DNA of 64,000 nucleotides. Origin: Effusibacillus lacus. Lineage in GTDB: Bacteria > Bacillota > Bacilli > Tumebacillales > Effusibacillaceae. This document shows positions 34,940 to 44,576 of this stretch, piece by piece. Numbering within the stretch: the first letter of the stretch is position 1; every line of letters starts with the position of its first letter. The DNA is taken from NCBI RefSeq assembly GCF_002335525.1, contig NZ_BDUF01000086.1, forward strand, positions 1-64,000, read 5' to 3'. Below the pieces are notes generated by a model that saw only the letters and a program-made list of their open reading frames with translations, ran no database searches and had not been told where the DNA came from. The translations under genes were made by a program, and so were the position numbers.

Positions 34940-35638
34940 CTACGGCAGGTCTATCAACATAAACTCAGCGCCTGTACCGGTTGCCAGATGGAGGTCTGCA
35001 ACCTGCTGGATTCTGGCCGCATCGCCTTGAGCCATTTTGTCACCGTTCAATGTCAGTGAGCCGTCAATTACAAACAGGTGAGTCCGGCGGTCGGTTTGTG
35101 TCGTGTAGTTGATTTCGGAACCGGCTTGCAGCGTGGACAGATAGATGGTCATATCCTGATGAATGTGAAGATTGCCGTCATATTGGCGATTGGAGACGAC
35201 AGGCAGCAGTTTGTCGATTCGCGCTTCCCGGTCGAATCCTTTCTGTTCGTAAGAAGGGGTGAGTCCCCGGGTCTCCGGCAAGAACCACATCTGCAGCAGG
35301 TGAACCGGCTCCTCCGCCGACGGGTTCACTTCTGAATGAAAGATTCCCGTTCCGGCACTCATGCGTTGAAGCTCGCCGGCCCGCAGCACTTCCCGGTTGC
35401 CGGTGCTGTCCTCATGCTGCAGTTGGCCGCTGATGACGTAAGTGACAATCTCCATTTCCTTATGCGGATGCATGCCGAAGCCCGTGCCGGGTTGAATGAT
35501 GTCGTCATTCTGCACCCGCATGGGGCCGAAGGACAGATTGGCCGGATCGTAATATTCGGCAAAGGAGAAACTGAAGCGGCTGGTCAACCAGCCGTGTTCT
35601 GCAAGATAACGCTCATTGGAGCGGATGATGCGGATCAT
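34940..35638 (-). CDS. pirin family protein (YhhW-like quercetinase type)
   Basis: The 232-residue bicupin has the metal-binding motif HPHKEMEIVTYVISG (His56/His58-type ligands and Glu) plus SAGTGIFHSE in the N-terminal cupin, and a second cupin without metal ligands. Some pirins oxidise quercetin, others act as redox regulators. It is convergent with panE and divergent from an HxlR-family gene, which may regulate it. Confidence 0.87.
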   Translation of the reverse strand: MIRIIRSNERYLAEHGWLTSRFSFSFAEYYDPANLSFGPMRVQNDDIIQPGTGFGMHPHKEMEIVTYVISGQLQHEDSTGNREVLRAGELQRMSAGTGIFHSEVNPSAEEPVHLLQMWFLPETRGLTPSYEQKGFDREARIDKLLPVVSNRQYDGNLHIHQDMTIYLSTLQAGSEINYTTQTDRRTHLFVIDGSLTLNGDKMAQGDAARIQQVADLHLATGTGAEFMLIDLP

Positions 35639-35757
35639 GGGATTTCCTCCTTTTGGTTACGGTTTGGTTGTTTAGTTACTTACTTTATTATAGTATAATA
35701 TTTGTAAAGAATTCAACACGCTACATTGTGTTATGATGAGGCATAGAGGTGATCAGG

Positions 35758-36066
35758 ATGGATTACACAACGATGTGCCCAAAGTACGAAGCCGGAATTG
35801 AGATACTTGGCAAACGCTGGACCGGTTTGCTGATCCGGGTTCTGTTGGGCGGCCCCAAGCGGTTTCGGGACATCAAGGAAATTGTTCCCGAAATGAGCGA
35901 TAAAATGCTGACGGAACGTCTCAAGGAACTGGAGGCTGCCGGAATTGTCGTTCGCAACGTATATCCCGAGACACCGGTGCGGGTGGAGTATGAACTTACC
36001 CCCAAAGGAATGGACTTGAAGAACGTCGTTGAATCGATCCAGGCCTGGTCGGAAAAATGGATTTGA
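35758..36066 (+). CDS. HxlR family winged-helix regulator
   Basis: The 102-residue dimeric DNA-binding protein has the conserved N-terminal Cys in TTMCPKYEAG, which serves as redox or electrophile sensor in YodB and related members. The winged-helix core (GGPKRFRDIKE, SDKMLTERLKELEAAGIV) and wing (RVEYELTPKG) follow. ATG at 35758 is chosen because GAGGTG lies 7 nt upstream. The AT-rich 119-bp gap to the divergent pirin gene is the likely operator region; pirin as target is inferred. Confidence 0.87.
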   Translation: MDYTTMCPKYEAGIEILGKRWTGLLIRVLLGGPKRFRDIKEIVPEMSDKMLTERLKELEAAGIVVRNVYPETPVRVEYELTPKGMDLKNVVESIQAWSEKWI

Positions 36067-36096
36067 TTGGCGGCGCTGTCGCCCTTATGGTATAAT
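36067..36096 (+). promoter_or_regulatory. extended -10 promoter of gatCAB
   Basis: TTGGCG (36067-36072), 18 bp, then TATAAT (36091-36096) preceded by TGG; 28 bp ahead of the gatC start. Confidence 0.6.
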
Positions 36097-36124
36097 CTGA
36101 AAATGATTTTTCGGGGGTGAACCT

Positions 36125-36415
36125 ATGTCCATAACGACCCAAGATGTGGCGCACGTCGCGAATCTGGCGCGGCTTGCCCTGACGGATAACGAAATGGAGC
36201 AATATACGAATCAGTTGAACAAGATCCTCCAGCATGCGGAAGAACTGCAGAAACTCGATCTGGAGAACGTACAGCCCACCAGCCACGTGCTGCCGATCCA
36301 CAATGTGATGCGGGAGGACAAGTCCCGTGTGTGGCTCACCAACGAGCAGGCACTGGCAAATGCACCGGACAAGGATGCGGGCCAGTTCCGGGTACCGGCT
36401 GTGATGGAGGGATAA
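36125..36415 (+). CDS. gatC: aspartyl/glutamyl-tRNA amidotransferase subunit C
   Basis: The 96-residue GatC wraps around GatA and stabilises the GatCAB complex, which converts Glu-tRNA(Gln) (and Asp-tRNA(Asn)) to the amide form. [16 protein letters not shown] and the C-terminal PVMREDK-like and FRVPAVME segments are typical. TCGGGGGTG precedes the ATG. gatA begins 1 bp after its stop. Confidence 0.95.
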   Translation: MSITTQDVAHVANLARLALTDNEMEQYTNQLNKILQHAEELQKLDLENVQPTSHVLPIHNVMREDKSRVWLTNEQALANAPDKDAGQFRVPAVMEG

Positions 36416-36416
36416 C

Positions 36417-37883
36417 ATGAGCATACTGGACGTATCGATTCGTGATTTGCACACAAAGATTCGCGACAAGGAGATCAAGCCTTCCGAACTGACGGAAGTC
36501 GCCCTCCAGCGAATTGAGGAAACGGACGGAACCATCAAAGCGTACCTGACCGTAACCGCTGAAGAGGCTATGGCCCGCGCGAAAAAACTGGACAATCTGC
36601 CAGAAGGAAACCTGCCTTTGTTATACGGAATCCCAGGCGCCTTGAAGGACAACATGTGTACCGAGGGTGTAAGAACCACCTGTGCCAGCCAGATTCTTGC
36701 CAATTACATTCCGCCTTATACCGCCACTGCTGTGGCGAAACTGGAAGAACATAACTACGTTCTGGTCGGAAAAACCAACATGGACGAATTTGCGATGGGT
36801 TCCTCGACGGAGAATTCTTCCTTTTTCAAAACGGCGAATCCCTGGGATCCGGAACGGGTGCCGGGCGGTTCCTCCGGCGGTTCGGCTGCCACTGTCGCTG
36901 CGGGGCATGTTCCGTTTGCGCTTGGTTCTGACACCGGCGGCTCCGTGCGTCAACCGGCTTCCTATTGCGGGGTGGTAGGCCTTAAACCCACTTATGGCCG
37001 TGTATCCCGCTTCGGATTGGTGGCGTTTGCCTCCTCCCTGGATCAAATCGGCCCCATTGCCCGGAATGTGGAAGACGCAGCAACCGTACTCCAAGCGGTT
37101 GCCGGCTATGACAAGATGGATTCCACATCGGCCAATGTGGAAGTTCCCGATTATCTGGCCGCTTTGACCGGGGACATCAAGGGGCTCCGCATCGGGATGC
37201 CGAAGGAATATTTTGCGGAAGGACTCGATCCGGAAGTGGCGGCACGGGTGAGAGAAGCGATCCAAACGCTGGAATCCCTTGGTGCCGTTGTTGAAGAGGT
37301 AACACTTCCGCACACCCAATATGCTGTTTCCACTTACTACCTGATCGCACCGGCAGAAGCTTCTTCCAACCTGGCCCGCTATGACGGGGTCCGTTACGGG
37401 GTCCGCGTGGAAGATGCGGAGGCCCTGTTGGATATGTACAAGAAGACACGGGCCCAGGGCTTCGGTCCGGAAGTGAAGCGCCGGATCATGCTGGGCACTT
37501 ACGCTTTGTCCTCCGGCTATTACGATGCGTATTATCTGCGGGCGCAAAAAGTCCGTACCCTGATCAAGCAGGATTTTGACAAAGTGTTTGAGCGGTTTGA
37601 CGTGGTCGTGTCGCCGACAGCTCCGACTGTGGCTTTCAAGTCCGGAGAGAAAATCGACGACCCCATGACCATGTACCTGAATGATATCTATACGATACCC
37701 GTGAACCTGGCAGGGCTTCCCGGAATCTCGGTGCCGTGCGGTTTGGCGCAAGGAATGCCTGTCGGGCTCCAGATTATCGGCAAAGCATTCGATGAGTCCA
37801 CTCTCTTGAAGGTGGCTCATGCATATGAGCAGCAGGCGAAGTTGGATCTCCGTCCTGCATTGGCAGGAGGTGTACGGGCATGA
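36417..37883 (+). CDS. gatA: aspartyl/glutamyl-tRNA amidotransferase subunit A
   Basis: The 488-residue amidase-signature enzyme releases ammonia from glutamine for use by Gat[15 protein letters not shown] and [12 protein letters not shown] contain the Ser-cisSer-Lys triad, with the Lys in PGALKDNM. Length is normal. It overlaps gatB by 4 bp, typical of coupled translation in the gatCAB operon. Confidence 0.97.
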   Translation: MSILDVSIRDLHTKIRDKEIKPSELTEVALQRIEETDGTIKAYLTVTAEEAMARAKKLDNLPEGNLPLLYGIPGALKDNMCTEGVRTTCASQILANYIPPYTATAVAKLEEHNYVLVGKTNMDEFAMGSSTENSSFFKTANPWDPERVPGGSSGGSAATVAAGHVPFALGSDTGGSVRQPASYCGVVGLKPTYGRVSRFGLVAFASSLDQIGPIARNVEDAATVLQAVAGYDKMDSTSANVEVPDYLAALTGDIKGLRIGMPKEYFAEGLDPEVAARVREAIQTLESLGAVVEEVTLPHTQYAVSTYYLIAPAEASSNLARYDGVRYGVRVEDAEALLDMYKKTRAQGFGPEVKRRIMLGTYALSSGYYDAYYLRAQKVRTLIKQDFDKVFERFDVVVSPTAPTVAFKSGEKIDDPMTMYLNDIYTIPVNLAGLPGISVPCGLAQGMPVGLQIIGKAFDESTLLKVAHAYEQQAKLDLRPALAGGVRA

Positions 37884-39325
37884 CACAGGCGACAGTTGCC
37901 CAATTTGAGACGGTTATTGGTCTGGAAGTCCACGTTGAGATGAAGACCCGGTCCAAGATCTTCTGCGGGTGTCCGACGCATTTCGGTGCTCCTCCCAATA
38001 CCAATGTATGTCCCATTTGTCTTGGACATCCGGGTGTGCTTCCGGTTCTCAACCGTCAAGCGCTGGAATTGGCAATCAAAGCGTCAATGGCGTTAAACTG
38101 CAGGATTGCGGAAGAAAGCAAATTCGACCGCAAAAACTATTTCTATCCCGATTTGCCGAAGGCTTATCAGATCTCCCAGTATGACAAACCGGTGGGTGAA
38201 CATGGCTGGATCGAGATCGAAGTGAACGGGGAGACCAAGCGGATTGGCATTACGCGGGTTCATCTGGAGGAGGACGCGGGCAAATCCACCCATGCCCCGG
38301 ATGGAACCCATACGCTGGTCGATTTCAACCGGGTGGGCGTGCCGTTGATTGAAATCGTGTCGGAGCCGGATATCCGGACTCCGGAAGAAGCCCGGGCTTA
38401 CCTGGAGAAGTTGAAAGCGATCATGCAGTATTGCGAGATCTCGGACGTGAAGATGGAAGAGGGATCGCTGCGCTGCGATGCGAATATTTCCCTCCGCCCC
38501 TACGGGCAGAAAGAGTTCGGCACGAAAACGGAGCTCAAGAACATGAACTCTTTCCGCAACGTCCAGCGGGCCCTTGAATATGAACAGTCACGGCAGGCAA
38601 AAGTGCTGAGTGAAGGCGGTACCATTGTCCAGCAAACCCTTCGCTGGGATGATGCAAAGAATGAAACCATTGTCATGCGCTCAAAGGAAGAAGCGCATGA
38701 TTACCGGTACTTCCCGGACCCGGATCTGGTCACGATGGTTATTGGCCGGGAGTGGGTGGAGGAGATTCGGACCACCATTCCGGAACTCCCCGATCAGCGC
38801 AAAACCCGGTATGTGGAACAGCTTGGATTGCCATCCTATGATGCGGGAGTTCTGACTTCGGCCAAGGAAATTTCCGACTTCTTTGAAGAGACCCTGAAGC
38901 ATACGGATAACGCCAAAGCGGCGTCCAACTGGATCATGGGCGAATTGATGGGCCACTTGAACGAAGCCGGACTTGAGATCAAGGACTCGAAAGTAAAACC
39001 GGACCAGCTTGGGAAATTGATTGGCTTGATTGACAAAGGAACGATCTCGACCAAGATTGCCAAGACGGTGTTCGAAGAGATGTTTGAAACAGGCGGCGAT
39101 CCGGAGAGAATCATCCAGGAAAAAGGCCTGGTTCAGATCTCGGATGAGGGCGAACTGGCCAAGATTGTGGAAGAAGTGATCGCCAACAACCCGCAATCGG
39201 TTGCGGACTATAAAGCGGGCAAGGAGAAAGCGATTGGCGCTCTTGTCGGCCAGGCCATGAAAGCGACAAAGGGCAAGGCGAATCCGCAAATGCTGAACAA
39301 GCTGATACTGGAGCGGATTCAATAG
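37880..39325 (+). CDS. gatB: aspartyl/glutamyl-tRNA amidotransferase subunit B
   Basis: The 481-residue GatB phosphorylates the tRNA-bound Glu or Asp and amidates it. [10 protein letters not shown], the Cys-rich segment CGCPTHF and CPICLGHPG, and EDAGKSTH match the family. The C-terminal tRNA-binding Yqey-like tail is present. It overlaps gatA by 4 bp, and the next gene begins at its stop codon. Confidence 0.97.
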   Translation: MTQATVAQFETVIGLEVHVEMKTRSKIFCGCPTHFGAPPNTNVCPICLGHPGVLPVLNRQALELAIKASMALNCRIAEESKFDRKNYFYPDLPKAYQISQYDKPVGEHGWIEIEVNGETKRIGITRVHLEEDAGKSTHAPDGTHTLVDFNRVGVPLIEIVSEPDIRTPEEARAYLEKLKAIMQYCEISDVKMEEGSLRCDANISLRPYGQKEFGTKTELKNMNSFRNVQRALEYEQSRQAKVLSEGGTIVQQTLRWDDAKNETIVMRSKEEAHDYRYFPDPDLVTMVIGREWVEEIRTTIPELPDQRKTRYVEQLGLPSYDAGVLTSAKEISDFFEETLKHTDNAKAASNWIMGELMGHLNEAGLEIKDSKVKPDQLGKLIGLIDKGTISTKIAKTVFEEMFETGGDPERIIQEKGLVQISDEGELAKIVEEVIANNPQSVADYKAGKEKAIGALVGQAMKATKGKANPQMLNKLILERIQ

Positions 39326-40218
39326 TGCAGTTTCCTATGCGAAAACGGGCTCGACTCATCTACAACCCCTCTTCCGGAAAAGAAGCCATGCGCCAACACC
39401 TGCCCGAAATTCTTGACATTCTGGAGTTGGCCGGGCTTGAGACGTCCTGCCATATGACCAAAGGGTCGGAGGACACGATTCAGGCTGCCATGCAGGCGGC
39501 GGAGGACAGGTTCGACTACGTGATTGCCGCTGGCGGTGACGGCACTGTCAACGAAGTGGTAAACGGTTTGGCGCAAGCGGAGAAGCGGCCGGTGCTGGGA
39601 ATTCTGCCGGCCGGGACCAGCAACGATTTGGCGGGAGCTTTGGGGCTGCCCCGGGATTTGCTGGAAGCGGCCCACCAGTTGACCCGGTTTCAGATTCGAC
39701 CTCTGGATGTCGGGCAGGCCAACGGCCAATTTTTCATCAATATAGCCGGTTGTGGAAGGCTTACGGAAATTACCTACGAGGTGCCAAGCAAGCTGAAGAC
39801 CGCATTGGGCCAGTTGGCTTACTACATGAAGGGGCTGGAGAAAATCCCTCAATTAAGGGACATTCACCTGGAAGTGGAGGCCGAGAACTTCGGGTTCTCA
39901 GGGAAAGCCATGCTGTGCCTGATTATGAATTCCCGACGGGTGGGCGGGTTTGAAAATCTGGTCCCTGATGCCAAGATGGATGACGGGTTGCTGGATGTGA
40001 TCATCGTAAAGCAATCGACCATTCCGGATATCATCAGGCTGGCCACCCAGGCGCTCCGGGGAGAGCATATACACAGCAACCGCGTGATTCATTTCCAGGC
40101 GGATCGTTTGACAGTCAGATCCCGGGAACATGTGGATCTGAACCTGGACGGAGAGCATGGTGGCACACTCCCGGCCGAATTTGTGGTCCTCAGACATCAT
40201 TTGCAGGTGTTGGCATAG
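39325..40218 (+). CDS. dagK: diacylglycerol kinase-like lipid kinase (DagK/YegS family)
   Basis: The 297-residue kinase has YNPSSGKEA, the catalytic loop AAGGDGTVNEVVNGL and LPAGTSNDLA, as in DagK of Bacillus, which recycles diacylglycerol to phosphatidate for phospholipid and lipoteichoic acid turnover. GTG at 39325 overlaps the gatB stop and has GGAGCGG at good distance; an ATG 12 nt later is less well placed. Linkage to gatCAB also occurs in Bacillus subtilis. Confidence 0.9.
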   Translation: MQFPMRKRARLIYNPSSGKEAMRQHLPEILDILELAGLETSCHMTKGSEDTIQAAMQAAEDRFDYVIAAGGDGTVNEVVNGLAQAEKRPVLGILPAGTSNDLAGALGLPRDLLEAAHQLTRFQIRPLDVGQANGQFFINIAGCGRLTEITYEVPSKLKTALGQLAYYMKGLEKIPQLRDIHLEVEAENFGFSGKAMLCLIMNSRRVGGFENLVPDAKMDDGLLDVIIVKQSTIPDIIRLATQALRGEHIHSNRVIHFQADRLTVRSREHVDLNLDGEHGGTLPAEFVVLRHHLQVLA

Positions 40219-40306
40219 TTCTAATTCGGGTTTGTCCCCCATAGACATAGAAAGAGCCCTCAGGCGGGTTGGATGGGCCTGTGGCGCGCAGTCGGGGGGG
40301 ATGGGC

Positions 40307-40654
40307 ATGCAGGACTTTCTCGCGAGGTATTACGAACTGGATCAACTGAAGAAGCTGATTGAGGCGGAACTGGAAAAGATGCGGCGGAAGCTGCTGGATA
40401 CCTTTCCGGGACCCACCGAGCAGCAATACGGTCCCTATCAGTTGAAAATCTATCTGCAGGACCGGGGTTCATTTGACCTGAGGAAGGTTTTCCCGCTTCT
40501 GCCAAGCGAGGAGTTGCGTTATTACATATCGAATCCCAACAACGCCAACATAAAGGAGCTTGCCAAGCAGGGAGTCCTGCCGGCAGAGAAGCTGGAAGGC
40601 ACTTACGTGTCAAAGCCGGTTCCGGTGATCACGGTGAAAGAAATAGGGGAGTAA
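40307..40654 (+). CDS. hypothetical protein
   Basis: The 115-residue product is mixed alpha/beta, with a charged N-terminal helix (RYYELDQLKKLIEAELEKMRRKLLD) followed by short strand-forming segments. No family was recognised. The ATG at 40307 is preceded by seven G residues and GATGGGC; an ATG two codons earlier is also possible. It lies 88 bp past dagK and ends at a shared terminator. Confidence 0.55.
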   Translation: MQDFLARYYELDQLKKLIEAELEKMRRKLLDTFPGPTEQQYGPYQLKIYLQDRGSFDLRKVFPLLPSEELRYYISNPNNANIKELAKQGVLPAEKLEGTYVSKPVPVITVKEIGE

Positions 40655-40657
40655 TAA

Positions 40658-40689
40658 GCAAAAGGATGGGCCCTCGCCCATCCTTTTGC
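40658..40689. terminator. bidirectional terminator
   Basis: GCAAAAGGATGGGC and GCCCATCCTTTTGC pair perfectly over 14 bp around CCTC, between two convergent genes. Confidence 0.8.
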
Positions 40690-41877
40690 TTACATAGGTG
40701 GCATTGGCGTTGTGGGAAGTTTCATCTCGACTGCATTTTTTGCCTCTTCCGGCAGTTTGATGGCTTGGACTTTGTTGTAGTTTTTGACGTTTCCGTCAAT
40801 GACGTATTTGATGGCTCCCATGCCTGGAAGGTTCATTTGAAACTCCAGACTGAATTTGGATTGCAGGTAGGTGGACTTGTCAAGTTCAACAGACATTCTC
40901 ATGGTTTTGATGGCCTCCAACGCTTGCGGGTTTTGCTCGGGGGGCTGAACGGCCGATTTTTCCATCAGTTTCTTGATGCCCGCTGCGTTGAAGTTATAAT
41001 TCACCATATAGGAATCGGAAGTTTCCTTCAAAGTTGCGAAAGGCAGGATCAGGTCGGCTTGAGCCGCTTGGAGTTCGCTGTTCGATCCGGTGGACATTTT
41101 GACGAATTGGTCCCACTGTTCCGGCTTCATGAATTGCGTTTTCATCCATTGTTTGCTGGTCGGTTCGAAGAAGTACACGTAGCCGTCCATCAGGTACATT
41201 TCAAATTCCGCAGTTTGCTGTTGCAGGAGGGTTCCGCCTTGCATCGATCCCTTGCCGTGCAGGACAAACGGATTCTTGGTATAGTCAAACAACGCGTTCC
41301 CTTGAACTGTGACTTTCAGGGTGTTGGTCGGAATTTCGGCCGACAGGTTCATGTCGAACTGGTACGAATCCTGCTTATTGGTTTCTTCAGTCGACTTGAG
41401 CAGAATCTCTTTGATCTTCTGGCGCATTTTCATGGTGGACTCGGTTGGGAATACGGTGACCGTATTGGTGGAGCCATTCCAATCCACATTGTTGCCGAAA
41501 GCCTGGGAGATGAAGCGGATGGGAACCATGGTGCGACCATTGACAACCTGCGGGGCCGGATCCATGGTCACAGGTTCGCCATTCTTCGTTACGAGACCGG
41601 TTTTGAAGTCAAGAAACAGAGTAATGTCCTCTTTCTTGATGGTGGCAGTGTCAGTTGCGGCATCATATGTAACTTCAGCGCCCAATCCTTCCGCTAACGC
41701 TCGAAGCGGAACCATAAGACGGTCTTTCTGCAAAAATGGTTCCTGGTCAAACGCAATCGCCTTGTCTTCGACAATGATGTTATATTTGGTTTCGGCTTGA
41801 ACAACACTCGACATTCCTGTGAGTCCGCTCAGGAGCAGGGAGCCTGCCACCAGAGCAGAAAGGGTTCTCTTCTTCAT
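40690..41877 (-). CDS. secreted copper-amine-oxidase N-domain protein with LppX-like C-terminal part
   Basis: The 395-residue protein has a signal peptide (cut after VVQA) and paired CAO-N repeats (about 30-150; FLQKDRLMVPLRALAEGLGA and VVNGRTMVPIRFISQAFG). A C-terminal domain (about 155-380) alternates strands with W/Y/F and resembles the DUF6612/LppX-like lipid-binding fold. AGGAGGACC precedes the ATG. Cell-surface location is likely; function unknown. It is the third CAO-N protein in the window. Confidence 0.75.
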   Translation of the reverse strand: MKKRTLSALVAGSLLLSGLTGMSSVVQAETKYNIIVEDKAIAFDQEPFLQKDRLMVPLRALAEGLGAEVTYDAATDTATIKKEDITLFLDFKTGLVTKNGEPVTMDPAPQVVNGRTMVPIRFISQAFGNNVDWNGSTNTVTVFPTESTMKMRQKIKEILLKSTEETNKQDSYQFDMNLSAEIPTNTLKVTVQGNALFDYTKNPFVLHGKGSMQGGTLLQQQTAEFEMYLMDGYVYFFEPTSKQWMKTQFMKPEQWDQFVKMSTGSNSELQAAQADLILPFATLKETSDSYMVNYNFNAAGIKKLMEKSAVQPPEQNPQALEAIKTMRMSVELDKSTYLQSKFSLEFQMNLPGMGAIKYVIDGNVKNYNKVQAIKLPEEAKNAVEMKLPTTPMPPM

Positions 41878-41901
41878 GGGGTCCTCCTAAAAAATGTAAT
41901 G

Positions 41902-41930
41902 ACTATACAACACTACTATATCGGGTTCAA
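41902..41930 (-). promoter_or_regulatory. sigma-A promoter of the secreted CAO-N protein
   Basis: On the minus strand TTGAAC (41930-41925) and TATAGT (41907-41902) are spaced by 17 bp, 24 bp ahead of the start codon. Confidence 0.65.
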
Positions 41931-42068
41931 TGTTCAAATGCAATTTGATCCATGTTAAAGTTTGACGAACTGCCGATCCTTTGGGAGTTCTCGCTTTCTT
42001 GGGTTTCTCCCTCACGGGAGAACCGGCCATATTTGGTGTATACTAGGAAAGCGGAAGAGGGTGTACGG

Positions 42069-42650
42069 ATGGAGTATAAGAATTGTTCTCTCATAGATTT
42101 TTGCAAGGAAGTCGGCCGCCCCGAGATTCCCAGTCCTGCGGGCGGTGCTGTAATCGGTGTCGTGGGAGCCTTATTGGCAAGTCTTACAGAATTGATTGCG
42201 CGGGTGTCAATTAAACATTCGGCCTGTGGAGGGCCTCCTGTTTGGTCGGCAGTGGCGGATGCGGCAGGTGAATTAAGTGAAAATCTTCTGCGCTTTGCCG
42301 AGGAAGATGTACAGGAAGCCGCCCGACTGATTCGGGGAGAGGGACCGGCCTGTGTCCGAAAGCAGATTGCCGCGCCTGCCAAGATTGCCTCCTCTCTTGT
42401 AAAGGTGCTGCGTCTAATGGAAGGGGTTGCGGATCAGGCGGCCAGTTCCGTTCGTGCCGATGTGCGGGTGATTGCTCATTTGGGGCGTGGGGCGGCAGAC
42501 GCTATTTATGAGATTGAGCGGACGGATATTGAGTGGGGTGGCGGCGGAGATGAGGTTCTCCTGGAGCGGATTGAGGAGTGGCGCATCCAGGCCCACGAGG
42601 CTGCCTGCCGAATTTTGAATAAGGCAAGGGACGAATCATGGCAAAAGTAA
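42069..42650 (+). CDS. formiminotransferase-cyclodeaminase family protein
   Basis: The 193-residue helical protein matches the cyclodeaminase (FtcD_C) family, with PSPAGGAVIGVVGALLASLTELIARVS near the N-terminus and a late SVRADVRVIAHLGRGAADA segment. Stand-alone members act in folate-linked one-carbon metabolism (5,10-methenyl-THF from formimino-THF) or have unknown roles. ATG at 42069 follows AAGAGGG. It overlaps the next gene by 13 bp, so the two are co-transcribed. Confidence 0.8.
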   Translation: MEYKNCSLIDFCKEVGRPEIPSPAGGAVIGVVGALLASLTELIARVSIKHSACGGPPVWSAVADAAGELSENLLRFAEEDVQEAARLIRGEGPACVRKQIAAPAKIASSLVKVLRLMEGVADQAASSVRADVRVIAHLGRGAADAIYEIERTDIEWGGGGDEVLLERIEEWRIQAHEAACRILNKARDESWQK

Positions 42651-44020
42651 AAGCACAACTTCCGGTAGAGAAAAATCAATACGTGGAACTTGATATAACA
42701 GGGCAGGGGCACGAAGGGGAAGGTGTAGGTCGCTATCAGGACTACACCCTGTTTGTGCCGGGGGCCATCAGAGGGGAACGGATCAGGGCGAAGGTGACCA
42801 AGGTCAACAAGAACTATGGTTTTGCCAGATTGGTTGAGGTGCTGCAGGCTTCGGAATTTCGGGCAGAACCGCCCTGCCCGATTTATCACCGCTGTGGGGG
42901 ATGTAATCTGCAGCACATGACCTATGAGGGACAGCTTGCCCATAAAAGGCAACTGGTGGTGGATGCCCTGGCACGGATTGGAAAACTGGAGGATGTTGAA
43001 GTTCTTCCCGTGCTTGGCATGGACGAGCCTTGGAAATACCGAAACAAGTCGCAAGTGCCGGTGGGGCTTGTCAACGGCAAGGTAGTCGCGGGTTTCTACG
43101 CTCCCCGCACCCACGAAATTATCGACATGGAAGGCTGTTTGATCCAACATCCGTATAGTGACGAGATTGTGGGGAAGGTCAAGCGGGCTCTGGTGGACCT
43201 CGGGATCCCGGTATATGACGAGGTCAGCCATCAGGGACTCGTTCGGCATATCGTCGCCCGCGTTGGCTATCACACAGGTGAAACCATGGTGGTGCTGGTG
43301 ACGAACGGTCGCAAGATTCCTCGTGTGGAGGAGCTTGTGTCTCGTTTGCGGATGGAGATTGGCCACCTGGTATCCATTATTCAGAACGTGAATACGGCGG
43401 TCACCAATGTCATTTTTGGACCTGATACCTACACCCTGTGGGGCAAGGATCGGATTGAGGACCGGATTGGCGATGTCCGATTTTCCATCTCGGCCCGTTC
43501 GTTCTTTCAGGTGAATCCGGTTCAGACAGAGGTCTTGTATGGGAAGGCTCTGGAATATGCGCAATTGACCGGGAAGGAGACTGTCATTGACGCTTACTGC
43601 GGGATTGGCACGATATCGCTGTTTCTGGCGCGGAAGGCCAAGCATGTCGTGGGCGTGGAAGTCGTCGAGGCGGCCATTGAGGATGCCAAGCGGAATGCGG
43701 AACTGAACGGAATTGAGAATGTGGGGTTCCTGGAAGGCGAAGCGGAGAAAGTGATTCCCCGGCTGTACGAGGAACGGGGTCTGCGGGCCGATGTGGTCGT
43801 GGTCGACCCACCCCGCAAAGGCTGTGACGAAGCTTTGTTATCGACAATTGTGGATATGCGACCAGAGCGGGTTGTCTATGTAAGTTGCAATCCTTCCACG
43901 CTTGCCCGCGACCTGCGGTTCCTGGAAGACCGGGGGTACAAGACGCAAGAGGTTCAGCCGGTGGATATGTTCCCGCATACGTATCATGTGGAGTGTGTAA
44001 CCTTACTAACCTTGAAATAA
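42638..44020 (+). CDS. 23S rRNA (uracil-5-)-methyltransferase, RlmD/RlmCD type
   Basis: The 460-residue SAM-dependent enzyme methylates uridine in 23S rRNA. It has an N-terminal TRAM domain (about 8-65), an Fe-S cluster region with CPIYHRCGGCNLQHM, the SAM site VIDAYCGIGTISLFLA, VVVDPPRKGC, and the catalytic Cys in YVSCNPSTLARDL. Close family members include RlmCD of Bacillus (U747 and U1939) and tRNA-specific TrmA types, so target specificity is inferred. It overlaps the FtcD-like gene. Confidence 0.88.
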   Translation: MAKVKAQLPVEKNQYVELDITGQGHEGEGVGRYQDYTLFVPGAIRGERIRAKVTKVNKNYGFARLVEVLQASEFRAEPPCPIYHRCGGCNLQHMTYEGQLAHKRQLVVDALARIGKLEDVEVLPVLGMDEPWKYRNKSQVPVGLVNGKVVAGFYAPRTHEIIDMEGCLIQHPYSDEIVGKVKRALVDLGIPVYDEVSHQGLVRHIVARVGYHTGETMVVLVTNGRKIPRVEELVSRLRMEIGHLVSIIQNVNTAVTNVIFGPDTYTLWGKDRIEDRIGDVRFSISARSFFQVNPVQTEVLYGKALEYAQLTGKETVIDAYCGIGTISLFLARKAKHVVGVEVVEAAIEDAKRNAELNGIENVGFLEGEAEKVIPRLYEERGLRADVVVVDPPRKGCDEALLSTIVDMRPERVVYVSCNPSTLARDLRFLEDRGYKTQEVQPVDMFPHTYHVECVTLLTLK

Positions 44021-44265
44021 TAAGATTTTTCGGATTGAAAAAATGTGATTCACCACATTTTGACCATATTACGGGCGGTTGAGTTGGCATGCCGGTATTT
44101 CACGGTGCTGCCAGGGGGCAAACATTAGGGGACCGGAAACAGTCTCTTTTCTGTTTCTTGACTTTTGTACAGTTTCTTGTCAAGATACTATTATAAGTTA
44201 CTTATGTGGCATATTATAAAAACGACCGCAGGTGCTGGTAACATACGGTCAGGTACAATAGTCGC

Positions 44266-44358
44266 CCTCAAAGGGCCACGGCTCAATTGTGGAGCAGGTA
44301 GAAGCAAGGTCACCCGGACTTCCCCAAAAAGTTCAAGGGTGACCTACTTCTTTTTATT
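44266..44358 (+). ncRNA. candidate antisense antitoxin RNA
   Basis: TACAAT at 44254-44259 could start a plus-strand RNA near 44266. It would end at the hairpin GGTCACCC (44308-44315) / GGGTGACC (44337-44344) with T-rich tail, and its 3' end is complementary to the end of the small toxin gene on the minus strand. This is the layout of TxpA/RatA and BsrG/SR4 type I systems. The -35 region is poor, so the start is uncertain. Confidence 0.4.
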
Positions 44359-44427
44359 CTGAGACAGTTTTGTAGCAATCAAAATCCCGAATGCGATCAT
44401 CAGGGACAATGCTTCATATACTGTCAT
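44344..44427 (-). CDS. putative holin-like (type I) toxin, 27 residues
   Basis: The frame reads MTVYEALSLMIAFGILIATK and ends LSQNKKK. The MTVYEALxLMIxFG start, single hydrophobic helix and basic tail are the hallmarks of the small holin-like toxin family (TxpA/BsrE/BsrG relatives) that inserts in membranes. AAAGGGGGTG lies ahead of the ATG, and the G run can pair with CCCCTTT just upstream, hiding the ribosome site. A plus-strand RNA may repress it. Confidence 0.78.
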   Translation of the reverse strand: MTVYEALSLMIAFGILIATKLSQNKKK

Positions 44428-44496
44428 GGCATCACCCCCTTTCAAAGGGGATCAGCCGCGGCCACCCTTGAAGCGCCGGTTCTATTGTACAGGGAT

Positions 44497-44525
44497 ATTA
44501 TACCAATCAACTTATTTCCCTACAA
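44497..44525 (-). promoter_or_regulatory. promoter of the small toxin
   Basis: On the minus strand TTGTAG (44525-44520), 17 bp, TATAAT (44502-44497), with TGG before the -10 (extended). A leader of about 65 nt would result, long for such a small gene but typical of type I toxin mRNAs. Confidence 0.6.
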
Positions 44526-44576
44526 TCATCTGAATGAGGAATCATCTGAATGAGGAAGTGACATCCTACAGTAAAG

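Noticed and set aside
36621-37886. Very long open frame antisense to gatA, and similar ones opposite other genes
   Set aside because: gatA is intact with all catalytic motifs; the antisense frame has no family resemblance and reflects codon bias.
44165-44362. 65-codon plus-strand frame over the candidate antisense RNA
   Set aside because: No ribosome site, and it overlaps the toxin 3' end and the terminator hairpin.
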